DNA from: Methanoregula sp. UBA471
Lineage (GTDB): Archaea > Halobacteriota > Methanomicrobia > Methanomicrobiales > Methanospirillaceae
Reading direction: 5' to 3'
NCBI GenBank assembly: GCA_002495065.1
Contig: DADT01000063.1
Coordinates: 54,795 to 118,794, forward strand
Length of the DNA stretch: 64,000 nucleotides
Shown: one piece after another, positions 19,095-28,699 of the stretch
Numbering within the stretch: position 1 is the stretch's first letter
How the letters are laid out: every line of letters starts with the position of its first letter
The notes under the pieces: model-generated
What the model was told of the DNA's origin: nothing
The model's input: only the letters and a program-made list of their open reading frames with translations
Databases searched by the model: none
Translations under genes and position numbers: made by a program

Positions 19095-21263
19095 TTATCC
19101 ACCAAAACGATTGAGTGTTGACTGACCTGAAAGGGATGCAGTCTGGGTATTCTGCACTGATCGCACCCCTTTGTTTCGCAAAATCTGATCAAAAATCTGT
19201 TCAGCGACACTCCGTCCCAATAGTTTCGTCACTTCTTCAATACCATGTGCCAGGATCTCTTCAGGAGTTGTCATTTTGCTGTTAAACAGCCTTCTTGCCC
19301 GAACCCTGCCGATCCCGCGGAGGCGTATGAGCGGCAGAAGTTCACGTCGGCTCCCGTTTTTCATACAAATCTCGTACTCATGTACTTTTGTATGAAATGC
19401 TGTAGCGAACATACGTGCAAGTTCCGTACTAGCGTGCAGAAGCCAGGTCACACTTTCAACCATGCCGTAAATATCTCCAGGTCCGACGGAATATCTCTCA
19501 CAAATCTTTGTATCTGATAGTTCATCAGTCCAGTCAGAAAGAAGCATTGCGGTTTTAAGTGAACGATAGTATGCCTCTGCCGGCTCCTCTTCATCTGGCG
19601 GGAAAACCCAGAGATCAACGGCATGATCTTCTATCATACGGGACAAAGCAGCTATATCTGAATTCCGCACATAAAGTTTGGGCATATCCGGAGTACTGCA
19701 AATTACCTGAAGCAGACCCAGATCGGAATAACTTTCCTTTTCGCGCAGAGCACTGACAATCAGCGCGGCACTTCTTGGATCGATATATAATTTCGAAACG
19801 AGTGTACCAAAATTCGTTGAACCGAGATTATCTCCGACTTCTATAACCAACTCAGCATTGATAAGAAAGGTAAGAGCCGCATCTACTGCTCGTTGAATAA
19901 GACGTCCCTGCCGGTGTTCATGGACATAATATGTCCGATTCATGAACATAGTCAGTTCATGACGGTTTTTTGCAAAACCGGATGCAACCAGAGATAATAT
20001 ATGGGTATAGAGAGCTGTAGGTTCTGCAATTTTTGAATGAACCTCCTCCGGGAGGGCTTCAATGTACCATTCGAACAGCTCCTCTACCTGCGACCTGTCC
20101 TTGGCAATAAGTACAGCTTCACCATAGGGATCCAGCTGCGGACGTCCAGCCCTCCCTGCCATCTGATGATACTCGCTCACGGGAATTGGTTGCATTCCCT
20201 CACCTGCCGCAAACCTTTGGTAATCACGTATTATGACCCGGCGTGCGGGAAGATTAAGTCCAGCAGCAAGGGTGGGTGTTGAAGATATTGATTTTATCAG
20301 ACCCTTACGGAATCCTTCTTCAACGATAGTACGCTCGAGGCGACTCAGACCGGCATGATGAAAAGCTGATCCGCTGGCAACGCATGAAGCAAGTGACTTT
20401 CCCATTTCAGTCTCAGCAGTTTTCAGGATACGCTCGGCGTATGAAGCGAGGATTGGATCTTTACTTTTTATTGCCACGGCAGCGCGTTTCGCAAATGCCT
20501 CGGCGTTACGGCGTGATGAAACAAAAACAAGACACTGCCCCCCTTCAGAAATTGTATCAAGGCAGAGGTTAAGATCATCATAGTTTTTTGATACTTCTTT
20601 GACCATCCGCTTCATATCCCGAAAGTGGATACAGTCTTCGAAAAAGACCCCCTGCCTGAGGTCAACAGGACGCCATGTACTCGTCACGAGGTCTGCATCC
20701 AGCCAGCTGGCAAGCCTTTCGGGATTCCCGATTGTTGCCGAGAGACCGATAACCTGCATGGAGGGATTCCGGGACCGCATCTTGGCGATCACCATTTCCA
20801 GCGTCGGACCCCGGTTATCAGAGTCAATCAGGTGTATTTCATCGATAACGATGAGACTGATATCTGCAATCCAGCGCGCATTATTACGCAGGAGAGAATC
20901 CACCTTTTCACTGGTTGCAACAATGATATCATTTCTCCCGAGCAGATCGTCACGACGGTCAAGATCACCGGTGGCAATTCCAACCTTTACCTCTTTATTG
21001 CCGAACTCCTCAAATTTTTCGGATGCAAGAGCTTTGAGGGGAACGATATAAAGGCACTTTCCACCGGCTTTGATGCTATTGTGCATTGCCATTTCGGCAA
21101 TCAGGGTCTTTCCGCTTGCCGTCGGAATGGCAACGAGCATATTTTTTCCCGTAAGTATCCCTTTTTCTATACACTCTGACTGGGGAGGGTACAGTTCGGA
21201 AATTCCAGCTTGGGTATATCTTTGCTTTAAATTGTCTGGGATTGCGATATCCTGGATGAGCAT
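19095..21263 (-). CDS. hel308: Ski2-type DNA helicase Hel308
   Basis: Superfamily 2, 3'-5' DNA helicase for stalled fork processing, 722 aa (normal). Q-motif-like [12 protein letters not shown], Walker [13 protein letters not shown] (about residues 45-56), motif [11 protein letters not shown], motif [21 protein letters not shown], motif [19 protein letters not shown], and motif [19 protein letters not shown] are in order. A ratchet domain follows, and the end carries a helix-hairpin-helix [16 protein letters not shown]. Followed by cgi121 with the next ATG overlapping its stop region. Confidence 0.97.
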   Translation of the reverse strand: MLIQDIAIPDNLKQRYTQAGISELYPPQSECIEKGILTGKNMLVAIPTASGKTLIAEMAMHNSIKAGGKCLYIVPLKALASEKFEEFGNKEVKVGIATGDLDRRDDLLGRNDIIVATSEKVDSLLRNNARWIADISLIVIDEIHLIDSDNRGPTLEMVIAKMRSRNPSMQVIGLSATIGNPERLASWLDADLVTSTWRPVDLRQGVFFEDCIHFRDMKRMVKEVSKNYDDLNLCLDTISEGGQCLVFVSSRRNAEAFAKRAAVAIKSKDPILASYAERILKTAETEMGKSLASCVASGSAFHHAGLSRLERTIVEEGFRKGLIKSISSTPTLAAGLNLPARRVIIRDYQRFAAGEGMQPIPVSEYHQMAGRAGRPQLDPYGEAVLIAKDRSQVEELFEWYIEALPEEVHSKIAEPTALYTHILSLVASGFAKNRHELTMFMNRTYYVHEHRQGRLIQRAVDAALTFLINAELVIEVGDNLGSTNFGTLVSKLYIDPRSAALIVSALREKESYSDLGLLQVICSTPDMPKLYVRNSDIAALSRMIEDHAVDLWVFPPDEEEPAEAYYRSLKTAMLLSDWTDELSDTKICERYSVGPGDIYGMVESVTWLLHASTELARMFATAFHTKVHEYEICMKNGSRRELLPLIRLRGIGRVRARRLFNSKMTTPEEILAHGIEEVTKLLGRSVAEQIFDQILRNKGVRSVQNTQTASLSGQSTLNRFGG

Positions 21264-21399
21264 AACAGTTTTAATAATACATCATTCATTCAATTCATTA
21301 CGTCCCGGATTTCCAGAAATAAAACGTTTAATTGTATTTAGAATTCAATATATCAGGGGAATATCAAAATATTCCACGGAATCTGAGGGTATTCCAGCA

Positions 21400-21945
21400 T
21401 TAATAATAATAACTGATCATATCCTGTTTTGCCTCTTTCTTTTTCTTGTCGAGGAATGCAAAGACATTTTCATGAGGCACCCCTTCGATGAGCATATCTA
21501 TTGCCGCCCGGGCTGTTTTCAATTGCTCCGGGTACCCGATAAGTGCTATTGTTTTTCCAAAAACCGAGAGCTCGACATCGGTCATATCCTCAATCTGTTC
21601 CCGTGCCCGGCCATCTTTTCCGATTATTCTCCCCCGGAGCCGATCGAGCTGACGCGGGCCTTCTGCCATTCCGGAGAGATCAATTACATCAAGGAGCAGG
21701 TCTTCATCCTCAATCATTTCAAAAGCCCGTTCCGGCGAAAATCCACGGTTTATGGCGTTAATAACTTCCACAGCCCGCAGGAGGGATATTGTGTTTTCTT
21801 CAGAACCTTCAACCTTAACAAGCCCTTCCTTGCTGTCAACAGAAATTGCAGTATGGGTCTTTTCCTCAAGCTCTTTTTTTGTTGCGCCGCCTTTTCCAAT
21901 CAGCACGCCCACACGGCTTCCGGCAATCTTTATCTCTTGCATCAT
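21400..21945 (-). CDS. Archaeal two-KH-domain RNA-binding protein (Pno1/Krr1-like)
   Basis: A 181-aa protein with two KH domains: the first has the GxxG loop in VGVLIGKGGATKKELEE (about residues 13-29), the second in GRIIGKDGRAREQIEDMT (about 105-122). The pattern matches the archaeal homologue of Pno1/Dim2, a small-subunit ribosome assembly factor. It ends with a Lys-rich tail (LDKKKKEAKQD). It lies downstream of rio1, another 30S/40S maturation factor, a widespread archaeal pairing. Confidence 0.92.
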   Translation of the reverse strand: MMQEIKIAGSRVGVLIGKGGATKKELEEKTHTAISVDSKEGLVKVEGSEENTISLLRAVEVINAINRGFSPERAFEMIEDEDLLLDVIDLSGMAEGPRQLDRLRGRIIGKDGRAREQIEDMTDVELSVFGKTIALIGYPEQLKTARAAIDMLIEGVPHENVFAFLDKKKKEAKQDMISYYY

Positions 21946-22027
21946 GTTTCTATCACCTCGAATTCAGGATACGCTCACATTTCACAGCGCTGTTTCAATA
22001 TACAGGTTAATTTGTATTCCTGGTTTA

Positions 22028-22813
22028 TCATGGTTCAGCAGCATCAAGCCCGGTTACATCATTGAAAATCCCGACATCCTTACGCAAATCACAGCGGTTT
22101 TTAAAAAACCTGTTGATATTGCGGATATCCCGCATCAGAAACTGGTAAGCACGGGGGTGATCACGGGTGACCGATTGACCCATGTCAATGAGATATGGTT
22201 GGTCCCCGTATAATATATTGAATTCGCTCAAATCCCCATGCACAAGTTCAGCTTTGTTATAGAGAATGTCAATATACTTCAGGATAGTTGCATACGTATC
22301 CGCCGGGTCTTTCATGTCTGCATTTTTGAGCTGAGGATAGGGTATCTCGTTCTCTCCCAAATATGACATAATAAGGATGTTCCGGTCCCATACGAGTGGT
22401 TCTGGAACGGCAATACCTGCCTCATGAGCCCGTGCAAGATTTGAATACTCCTTTCTTGTCCACGCAAAAACAAGCTCTTTACGGGATTTTTTCACGCGGG
22501 AAAATCTCCGGTCTCCTGTGATGTAAGAGCTCATTGTTGTAAAATTTGCTGTGCGAATCCGATAGATTTTGATAGCAACCCCAACGCCGTCACGCTCACC
22601 ATAGAATACATTGGCCTCCTTCCCGGTACTTATGGATCCACCGATTACGGACAACCACTTTTTATGGACGAGCTTGTAGAGTGCCAGGAGTGTGACTTCA
22701 TCAAATACATCTTCAGAGACTTTGAAGTTGTCAGCATCTTTTATACGGACACCCATCTCTTCCAGTTTTTTGTCAAATTTATCCAGTCGTTTTTCCAAAC
22801 TCACCAGAGTCAC
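22028..22813 (-). CDS. rio1: RIO-type serine/threonine protein kinase Rio1
   Basis: Atypical kinase acting in late small-ribosomal-subunit maturation, 261 aa. The P-loop GSISTGKEANVFYG (about residues 61-74) is the RIO1 signature STGKEA, the catalytic loop is LVHGDLSEFNILYG (about 192-205), and the metal-binding Asp is in LIDMGQSV. A hydrophilic N-terminal segment (about 1-40) precedes the domain. Together with the KH protein downstream and tyrS and gap upstream it forms a same-strand block. Confidence 0.95.
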   Translation of the reverse strand: MTLVSLEKRLDKFDKKLEEMGVRIKDADNFKVSEDVFDEVTLLALYKLVHKKWLSVIGGSISTGKEANVFYGERDGVGVAIKIYRIRTANFTTMSSYITGDRRFSRVKKSRKELVFAWTRKEYSNLARAHEAGIAVPEPLVWDRNILIMSYLGENEIPYPQLKNADMKDPADTYATILKYIDILYNKAELVHGDLSEFNILYGDQPYLIDMGQSVTRDHPRAYQFLMRDIRNINRFFKNRCDLRKDVGIFNDVTGLDAAEP

Positions 22814-22839
22814 CTACAAGTCGTCGGGTAATTCATGAT

Positions 22840-23781
22840 TTACTGTATATACTCCCGTACCGGGGCAAGTATCTCAACAAGGGATTCGCCACAGGATTTC
22901 TTTAGATCAAGCGGATGTACCTCGCCCCTGCCATAGGAAGATTCGAGGTCACTGTAGCTCATGAATATCCGGTCCCCTCCGAATTTTTCCGGTCTTTTAA
23001 TGAGGATCTCAGGGAGGCGGGGGAAAATATGGTACTGAAATATCTGAAGAATGGGGTTTTCCGGAACCTCCGGAGGACAAAATGCCTTCTGGCATTTTTT
23101 CCTGATTTCTTCTTCTGTATCCGCTACAGAAATATAGTTACCCTGCGAGGATGACATCTTTTTCCCGTCAAGCCCGTTAAGGATTGGGGTATGGATACAG
23201 ACCGGAGCTTTGTATCCGAAGTTGATCAGGTGCTCGCGGGCAAGCATATGGATCTTCCGTTGATCAATACCGCCAACTGCTGCATCCACGCCTAGCATGG
23301 CAATATCTGCCATCTGCATGATCGGATATATCATCTGTGAAACCGTTGGATGATCCATCTGTCTCCCTACTTCATCCATACTGCGGGTTGCACGGTTCAG
23401 GGTAATCTGCTGGGAGAGTTGGAGCAGGAGTAGTTCGTAGTCCCGGTTGAGCTGGAGATCGGACCCGAGTACATACCTGACATTTTTGAGACCGAGCCCT
23501 TCGAAACACCGCTGGTTGTATTCAGCAAGCTCTCTTACCTTCTCCATGGTACCTTTACGGTTAAGGAATGCGTGAAGATCAGCGAGCAGGACGATGACAT
23601 CGAAACCGGCAGCCTGCAGATCGACAAGCTTGTTTATGGTAACGAGATGACCGAGATGTATCTCTCCACTGGGTTCATACCCGGCATAGACCGTTTTGTG
23701 CGCCTGTGCAAGAAGTGCAGTGAGGTCCTCGCCCGTGACGATTTCAACAGTATTCCGTGTTGCCAGCTGGTTCGCATCCAT
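22840..23781 (-). CDS. tyrS: Tyrosyl-tRNA synthetase
   Basis: Class I aminoacyl-tRNA synthetase, archaeal/eukaryotic short type (313 aa, no S4-like C-terminal domain). HIGH-type motif PSGEIHLGHLVT (about residues 38-49), tyrosine-site residues around GGIDQRKIHMLARE, and the KMSKS-type motif KKMSSSQGNYISV. The ATG at 23781 is preferred over the in-frame TTG at 23784. Gap lies 25 nt upstream; rio1 begins 26 nt after its stop. Confidence 0.96.
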   Translation of the reverse strand: MDANQLATRNTVEIVTGEDLTALLAQAHKTVYAGYEPSGEIHLGHLVTINKLVDLQAAGFDVIVLLADLHAFLNRKGTMEKVRELAEYNQRCFEGLGLKNVRYVLGSDLQLNRDYELLLLQLSQQITLNRATRSMDEVGRQMDHPTVSQMIYPIMQMADIAMLGVDAAVGGIDQRKIHMLAREHLINFGYKAPVCIHTPILNGLDGKKMSSSQGNYISVADTEEEIRKKCQKAFCPPEVPENPILQIFQYHIFPRLPEILIKRPEKFGGDRIFMSYSDLESSYGRGEVHPLDLKKSCGESLVEILAPVREYIQ

Positions 23782-23806
23782 CAAAAATAATGGGATATGA
23801 TGGGTG

Positions 23807-24838
23807 TTAATGGTTATTCTGGATGGGGGAAAATCCCAGGGCCTCGTTGGTTGTTTTTATGGATTTCAGCGCATCCTTTTCAAGCCCCGTCATTGCACGG
23901 ATAGCATCTACATTCTCGACGACCACATCAGCCTCCTGGTGAATCGCCTGGAAAAAACAGAGTTCGTTTTTATTGGCATAGATTGACTCTTCGAAGATAC
24001 AGTTCTCCCAGAGATCGGAACGCTGTCTTCCGAGATCCATAGCGAACTCCTTGAGTTCGGCGGAACTTTTAATTCCCAGTGTCTTTTTGATAAGTCCCAG
24101 ACGCGGGTGGGTTTTGATAAGATCAATAACCCTCTCACGGGTTACAGGTTTTTTTGTAGTAATCTGAAGTGCATGCATGTGCATCATCGTAGTTGGTACG
24201 ATCATCGCCATCGTGGTGATTGAAATATGGGGCAATACCGTCTGCAGGTCCGGACCGTGGTGACTTGGCACACTGACGGGATCGAGAACAACCGCATCAA
24301 TGGGTCCCTTTTTGATCTCGCCGGGATCTGATCCGCGCCTCACCATAATTGCATGGACATGTGCAACACCATATTCCTTATCGATTTCATGAATTATCCT
24401 GCAAAGACCTGTCGTGTTGCATGATACGACCCTGACAAACTGCCTTCCTATCGCCTCTTTGTAATTACAGGAAGAATTGAAAGAGAAACCGGCCACCTCA
24501 TGATCTTCACCACCCTGCCAGAGTGCCTTTTTCCCAAGTTTTTCATAAAGTGACTTATTTGTCGCACCAACATCCCCCGGGGTTGCATCGACGATTACAT
24601 CAGCCAGTTTACACATGTCTTCAACAGATCCGACAACCGTAAGACCGGCTTTTTCGAATGCGGGTTTTTTCGCTATATCCGCAATGAACAACGGATAACC
24701 TCTCTGTTTTGCAATAAAAGCCTCGGCATTCGGCCGGGTTTTTGATACACCGATTACCTTCATATCTTTCTGGGCGGCAACGGCATCGGCAACGCGCTTT
24801 CCGATAGTACCATATCCATTGATAGCAACCTTTATCAT
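23807..24838 (-). CDS. gap: Type II glyceraldehyde-3-phosphate dehydrogenase
   Basis: Archaeal phosphorylating GAPDH, 343 aa, working mostly in gluconeogenesis in methanogens. N-terminal Rossmann start IKVAINGYGTIGKRVADAV, catalytic Cys in VVSCNTTGLCRI (about residues 139-150), and the type II segment IMVRRGSDPGEIKKGP. It heads the gap-tyrS-rio1-KH block. A TATA-like stretch lies in the AT-rich region upstream (24839-24900). Confidence 0.97.
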   Translation of the reverse strand: MIKVAINGYGTIGKRVADAVAAQKDMKVIGVSKTRPNAEAFIAKQRGYPLFIADIAKKPAFEKAGLTVVGSVEDMCKLADVIVDATPGDVGATNKSLYEKLGKKALWQGGEDHEVAGFSFNSSCNYKEAIGRQFVRVVSCNTTGLCRIIHEIDKEYGVAHVHAIMVRRGSDPGEIKKGPIDAVVLDPVSVPSHHGPDLQTVLPHISITTMAMIVPTTMMHMHALQITTKKPVTRERVIDLIKTHPRLGLIKKTLGIKSSAELKEFAMDLGRQRSDLWENCIFEESIYANKNELCFFQAIHQEADVVVENVDAIRAMTGLEKDALKSIKTTNEALGFSPIQNNH

Positions 24839-25046
24839 ACATTCTTACATGGCGGTTGTATAAAAAAAAGCTATGTGGACCTCTCCACTTGATATATGGT
24901 AACTGTAAAACATTGGGGGAAAGAATCAATCAACGGTACTCCTGGAGACAGGTTTTTAGTTCAACGGGATTCTAAAAATGAAAAGAAAGAATGATAAACA
25001 AATATTTTCTGCCGTGGAGAAGAAATTTTATTTTTAATTAATGGGC

Positions 25047-26804
25047 TCACTCCAGTTGAAGAATTTCCGGGTAGAATGATTTTATCAGATGCTCTATCTG
25101 TGAAAAAGCTGTTTTATGATCGATAAACATCCTGAACGATTCTCCTGCTTTTGTATAGAGCGTCAGAAAACCGGGAAGCAGACGAGGATTCATCAATTCG
25201 ATTGTTTTAAGATTATCTTTCGAAATCTCGTAGATCATTAATTTTTCAAGAGTCTGTATGGTACGTGGACGATTATCGATGGTTGCCTTAGTTCCGAAAA
25301 GGTCGTCTAAACCAAAGGGCTCATACTGTATTCCTCTGGGTTTTGATAGATCGAAATCGGGATTCTGGATAACAAACAAGCGGCGGTTTGTTGCATAAAT
25401 ACCATATCCCTTCCCGGAGGATGAGACAACTCCGGCACCCACACCACGCAAGCTCTCCCCGGTGACCTTGAGTGTCGGGCTTGATATTCCCCCTATATAT
25501 GTTTCCTCTTCCGAATCACCGGCGGTTATTACATATTGCGGCTTCTCAACAACCGTTACTGTTTCAATCGCTGCTATCAATGTACCCCGTTCATCATGTA
25601 ATGCGGTTCCCTTGCCCCACAAGTTCATCGGTTTTCCACGAATTCTTACCGTTTCCATTTCACCATTATAGGTATTTCCTGTCTGTTTAATTCCGGAGAA
25701 TTTCACCGCCTTGTTTTTATCGTCTGACATAACGATATAATCAACAAGCATCGGTTTAGGTTCGCCATAAAAAGGAACTGAATATTCGCGATTCCCCTTC
25801 CCCATCATCGTTTTTGCTTCAGAACCGGTCAACTGTTCCATGGCCTTATTCCATGCAATGACAACGCCGGCTTTGTTTATAGCAAAAACCGGGCTGTCAA
25901 GTGCGTCAATCGTTTTCGCAAATTCTTTCCAGTCGTCAGACGATTCCTCAACATCTAAATCCGTCAGCGGAACCGATTCAGTGTAATTTTCATTTTTTGC
26001 AGTGTGTGTTTTTTCGGAAATACGGACAATTTCCACAACAACTCTCCCTGCAGTCTGATAACCGGTTTTCTCCCCGTCAGTATTGAAAATTGCACGATAA
26101 TTCCATTGAAGAACAGGATATCCCCCATCACCTTTCCTGACTTTATGTTCCATTAAAATCCCGGGTTTTATCCGGGTCAGGTTGTTTAAAATCTCCTGAA
26201 TCCTTCCGCAGTCTTCCTGAGGAATAAGTGAAAAAAAATTGCTGCCAATGCATTCGTTGTTCTGTTTTCCGGTGAATTCCGCAAATGAATTACTTACAAA
26301 ACTTATCTCTCCCTGCAAAGAGAAACGGCAGAGAAGATCGGAATGGTTTTCGATAATTGAACGACATGTCCTCTCACTTTCAGTCAACGTACTGTTTTTT
26401 CTGATTTTTTCAACGCGGGCGCGTATAAATCCGGCAAGGTAGGGAATGTCCTGTACAACACCACCTCCCTTTTGCACGTAATAGTCCGCACCATAATTTA
26501 ATGCATCTATGGCAATCTTGGCATGATGCTTACCGGTGATGATGATAAAGAGCCCGGAATATCCCCTTTCCCGGATCTCCCTGAGTAAATCAATTCCGTT
26601 TATGTCAGGAAGGCTGTAATCAGATAAAATGGCATCAAATTCGAGCTCATTCAAAAGCTCCAGTGCATCATTACCGGTTGTACAGGTTTTTACCGAAAAT
26701 CCGGGTTCATGCTCAAAAAATTTTTTAATTACCTCTAAAACCAGAGGTTCATCATCTACGCATAAAATTGAAACTACCCCGGGATCGGTCAAAGTAATTA
26801 CCAC
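25047..26804 (-). CDS. REC-PAS-PAS signalling protein with a C-terminal PH-like domain
   Basis: 585 aa. The N-terminal receiver domain (about residues 10-130) keeps the acidic pair in CVDDEPL, the phosphorylatable Asp in ILSDYSLPDING, Thr in IIITGKHH and Lys in YYVQKGG. PAS1 spans about 145-260 (IENHSDLLCRFSLQGEISFVSN). PAS2 spans about 300-425 (TIDALDSPVFAINKAGVVIAWN, with WN and GKG motifs). The last 150 residues are beta-rich and contain GYGIYATNRRLFVI, ISKDNLKTIEL and SFRMFIDH, a pattern of bacterial PH-like domains. There is no histidine kinase, HTH or cyclase domain, so output is probably by protein contact. A partner kinase must be elsewhere. Monocistronic, with 208 bp and 154 bp flanks. 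Confidence 0.85.
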   Translation of the reverse strand: MVITLTDPGVVSILCVDDEPLVLEVIKKFFEHEPGFSVKTCTTGNDALELLNELEFDAILSDYSLPDINGIDLLREIRERGYSGLFIIITGKHHAKIAIDALNYGADYYVQKGGGVVQDIPYLAGFIRARVEKIRKNSTLTESERTCRSIIENHSDLLCRFSLQGEISFVSNSFAEFTGKQNNECIGSNFFSLIPQEDCGRIQEILNNLTRIKPGILMEHKVRKGDGGYPVLQWNYRAIFNTDGEKTGYQTAGRVVVEIVRISEKTHTAKNENYTESVPLTDLDVEESSDDWKEFAKTIDALDSPVFAINKAGVVIAWNKAMEQLTGSEAKTMMGKGNREYSVPFYGEPKPMLVDYIVMSDDKNKAVKFSGIKQTGNTYNGEMETVRIRGKPMNLWGKGTALHDERGTLIAAIETVTVVEKPQYVITAGDSEEETYIGGISSPTLKVTGESLRGVGAGVVSSSGKGYGIYATNRRLFVIQNPDFDLSKPRGIQYEPFGLDDLFGTKATIDNRPRTIQTLEKLMIYEISKDNLKTIELMNPRLLPGFLTLYTKAGESFRMFIDHKTAFSQIEHLIKSFYPEILQLE

Positions 26805-26958
26805 TCCTCGTGTTACACACAGGATATTATTTTCTATTGTTACTTTATAACATTCGATTTCTTATATTTTAGCCCTTAATATTTCTTATAATCAAAATGA
26901 AAGGTAAATTTATTTACATTTTTGTTTAGTCTGAAACTATGACGTTTTTCAGCGTAGT

Positions 26959-27450
26959 TCAAAAAAACAGATCCTGAATTTTTATCACATCAGTACTATC
27001 CTTTGCATTTGCGTACAGTTCGAGAGGTTCCCGGTTCACCTCTAAAAATCGAATCCCCCAGCTGACTTTCGAAAGGATATCTGATGCCCGTTCTCTGTCG
27101 CCCATGATAAATAAAGCAGCAGCAAGGGCTTCAATGGATGATAGCACGCAGGGCTTACCGAAATTAACCGGATTTGCAGCAACCAGAAAGGGGAGTGCCC
27201 TGCGGATTCGCCAGGAACTTACTTTTCCGGTATCCAGAACCACCCATGAGCAATCCAGTACTGTAATGGACCGGATATTTTTATCTGCAGGTGAAAACGC
27301 CTGTTCTGCTGTGGGATCAAGAAGCAGGGTATTTCGCGGAATCCGGGAAATTTTCGTAAAAATTTTTAAAAAGCCGGCCTTTTCAAGTTTTTTGACCGTG
27401 CACTTACGGGGGTCACAGCTGTTATCCCTGTAGGCATACAGCGGTATCAT
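26959..27450 (-). CDS. tsr3: rRNA aminocarboxypropyltransferase Tsr3 (DUF367)
   Basis: Transfers the aminocarboxypropyl group of SAM to a small-subunit rRNA uridine/pseudouridine (position 1191 in yeast 18S numbering). 163 aa. Features are the N-terminal DPRKCTVKKLEKAGF, LLLDPTAEQAFSPAD, TVLDCSWV, and the SAM-binding core RALPFLVAANPVNFGKPCVLSSIEALAAALFIMG. It is divergently arranged with the deoxyribosyltransferase fusion, with only about 30 nt between start codons. Confidence 0.93.
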   Translation of the reverse strand: MIPLYAYRDNSCDPRKCTVKKLEKAGFLKIFTKISRIPRNTLLLDPTAEQAFSPADKNIRSITVLDCSWVVLDTGKVSSWRIRRALPFLVAANPVNFGKPCVLSSIEALAAALFIMGDRERASDILSKVSWGIRFLEVNREPLELYANAKDSTDVIKIQDLFF

Positions 27451-27480
27451 TGATCATCTGTGCGTGCGAACACTGTATCA

Positions 27481-28338
27481 ATGTATGTACTCTGCGCCCC
27501 ATGCATTCTCAATCCCTCATTGCGTGCAGAGGGGATTACAAATCCCTCGGATCTTGTTCTCTTCGAACGCTGTATTGATCGGTGTAAAAAGTTCGGGATA
27601 GAAATGGTACCGCTTCCCTGCCCGGAGACATTGTATCTGGGTGCCCGGCGCACTCCAGGAACATATCTTGACAGGCTGAATTTTCCTGAATTTACCACCC
27701 TGATTGATGCACTGGCAGAAGAGGTGAAAAAAATTATTGATACACGTGGTCCACCGGTCTGTATCCTTGGCGTTAACTCATCACCGACCTGTGGTGTTAC
27801 AAGCACATATTATGGCAAAAGCGGAGATGCATCTCCCAAAAGGGCAGGCCGCGGTGTATTTCTTAAAAAATTCTCCGGTATTGCGGCAATGGATGTGACA
27901 ATATTTTCCCAGTATCATGTTTATCTGGCAGCGCCGCTTTTTTCTGAAGCTGAACGCACCTATAACGCGTCAATTGCGGGGTTATTGAGAAATAATTTAT
28001 TCGATGTTTTCCTTCCTCAGGAAACTGGTGATGATTCTGAAACAAGAAACAAAGAAGGGCAGGCAAAGATCTTTGCAGATAACGTATCGGCTCTTAAAAA
28101 TTCGGATATCCTTACTGCCATAATCGATGGTGCGGATGCAGATTCAGGGACTTCATGGGAGATGGGATATGCCTCCGCACTCGGGAAGAAGATTATTGCT
28201 CTGCGGACAGACTTCAGGCGTTCAGGCAGTCATGAAAAGGTTAATCTCATGCTCGAAGAATCCTCTACTGTAGTGATCAGTAAGGAGAAACTTCTTGAGG
28301 CAATCAAGTCACCATTGCTCCTGAAATCAGATGCGTAA
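27481..28338 (+). CDS. DUF523/TudS-like domain fused to nucleoside 2-deoxyribosyltransferase
   Basis: About 285 aa. The N-terminal half (about residues 1-140) has three Cys motifs LCAPCILN, PCPETLYLGARR and NSSPTCGV, like DUF523 proteins; the characterised member TudS is a [4Fe-4S] 2-thiouracil desulfurase. The C-terminal half (about 145-265) is a nucleoside 2-deoxyribosyltransferase domain: VYLAAPLF at the start and the catalytic Glu in DSGTSWEMGYASALGKKII. Such an enzyme cleaves or exchanges the base of deoxynucleosides, so the fusion could process a modified or thiolated base. An in-frame GTG at 27460 exists; ATG 27481 is preferred because it begins MYVLCAPC. Confidence 0.82.
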   Translation: MYVLCAPCILNPSLRAEGITNPSDLVLFERCIDRCKKFGIEMVPLPCPETLYLGARRTPGTYLDRLNFPEFTTLIDALAEEVKKIIDTRGPPVCILGVNSSPTCGVTSTYYGKSGDASPKRAGRGVFLKKFSGIAAMDVTIFSQYHVYLAAPLFSEAERTYNASIAGLLRNNLFDVFLPQETGDDSETRNKEGQAKIFADNVSALKNSDILTAIIDGADADSGTSWEMGYASALGKKIIALRTDFRRSGSHEKVNLMLEESSTVVISKEKLLEAIKSPLLLKSDA

Positions 28339-28699
28339 TAATGTCCTGGTTTAAAAAAACGATGTTTTATTGGCTTAGAAGAAATCCTCAAAATATTTTT
28401 CTTAACGTTTTTTGGGGGCTTTTGGGAGCTATGGCATGTAATGCATCAGCCCCCATCCGCTGTGGCACCCCCTGAAGCGACACTCCAGAGAAGGTAATAC
28501 GACACAATCGCAAAGCGAAGGGGACGGTTCAGGGGGACAGGCACTGTCCTTCCGTAGACAGGTGCTTTACAATTTGTTGAAAACTCAGGGTTCTTCAACG
28601 CCGTTTTATTATTTTCTCCGAATCGATGCGGATTATCAGAAAATACGTTAAATGGAATAATCTTTATGACATCGTTTATGAAACTAGTACCTGAGAGCA
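28339..28699 (+). other. Intergenic region with hairpins, no gene recognised
   Basis: After a T-rich stretch (28386-28415) there is a GC-richer block (28430-28565). It holds GGACAG-GCA-CTGTCC (28535-28549), followed by a second GACAGGTGC. The sequence around 28520-28560 has the feel of REP-like palindromes but no second copy was found in the window. The rest upstream of the next gene is AT-rich and may hold its promoter. Confidence 0.4.
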
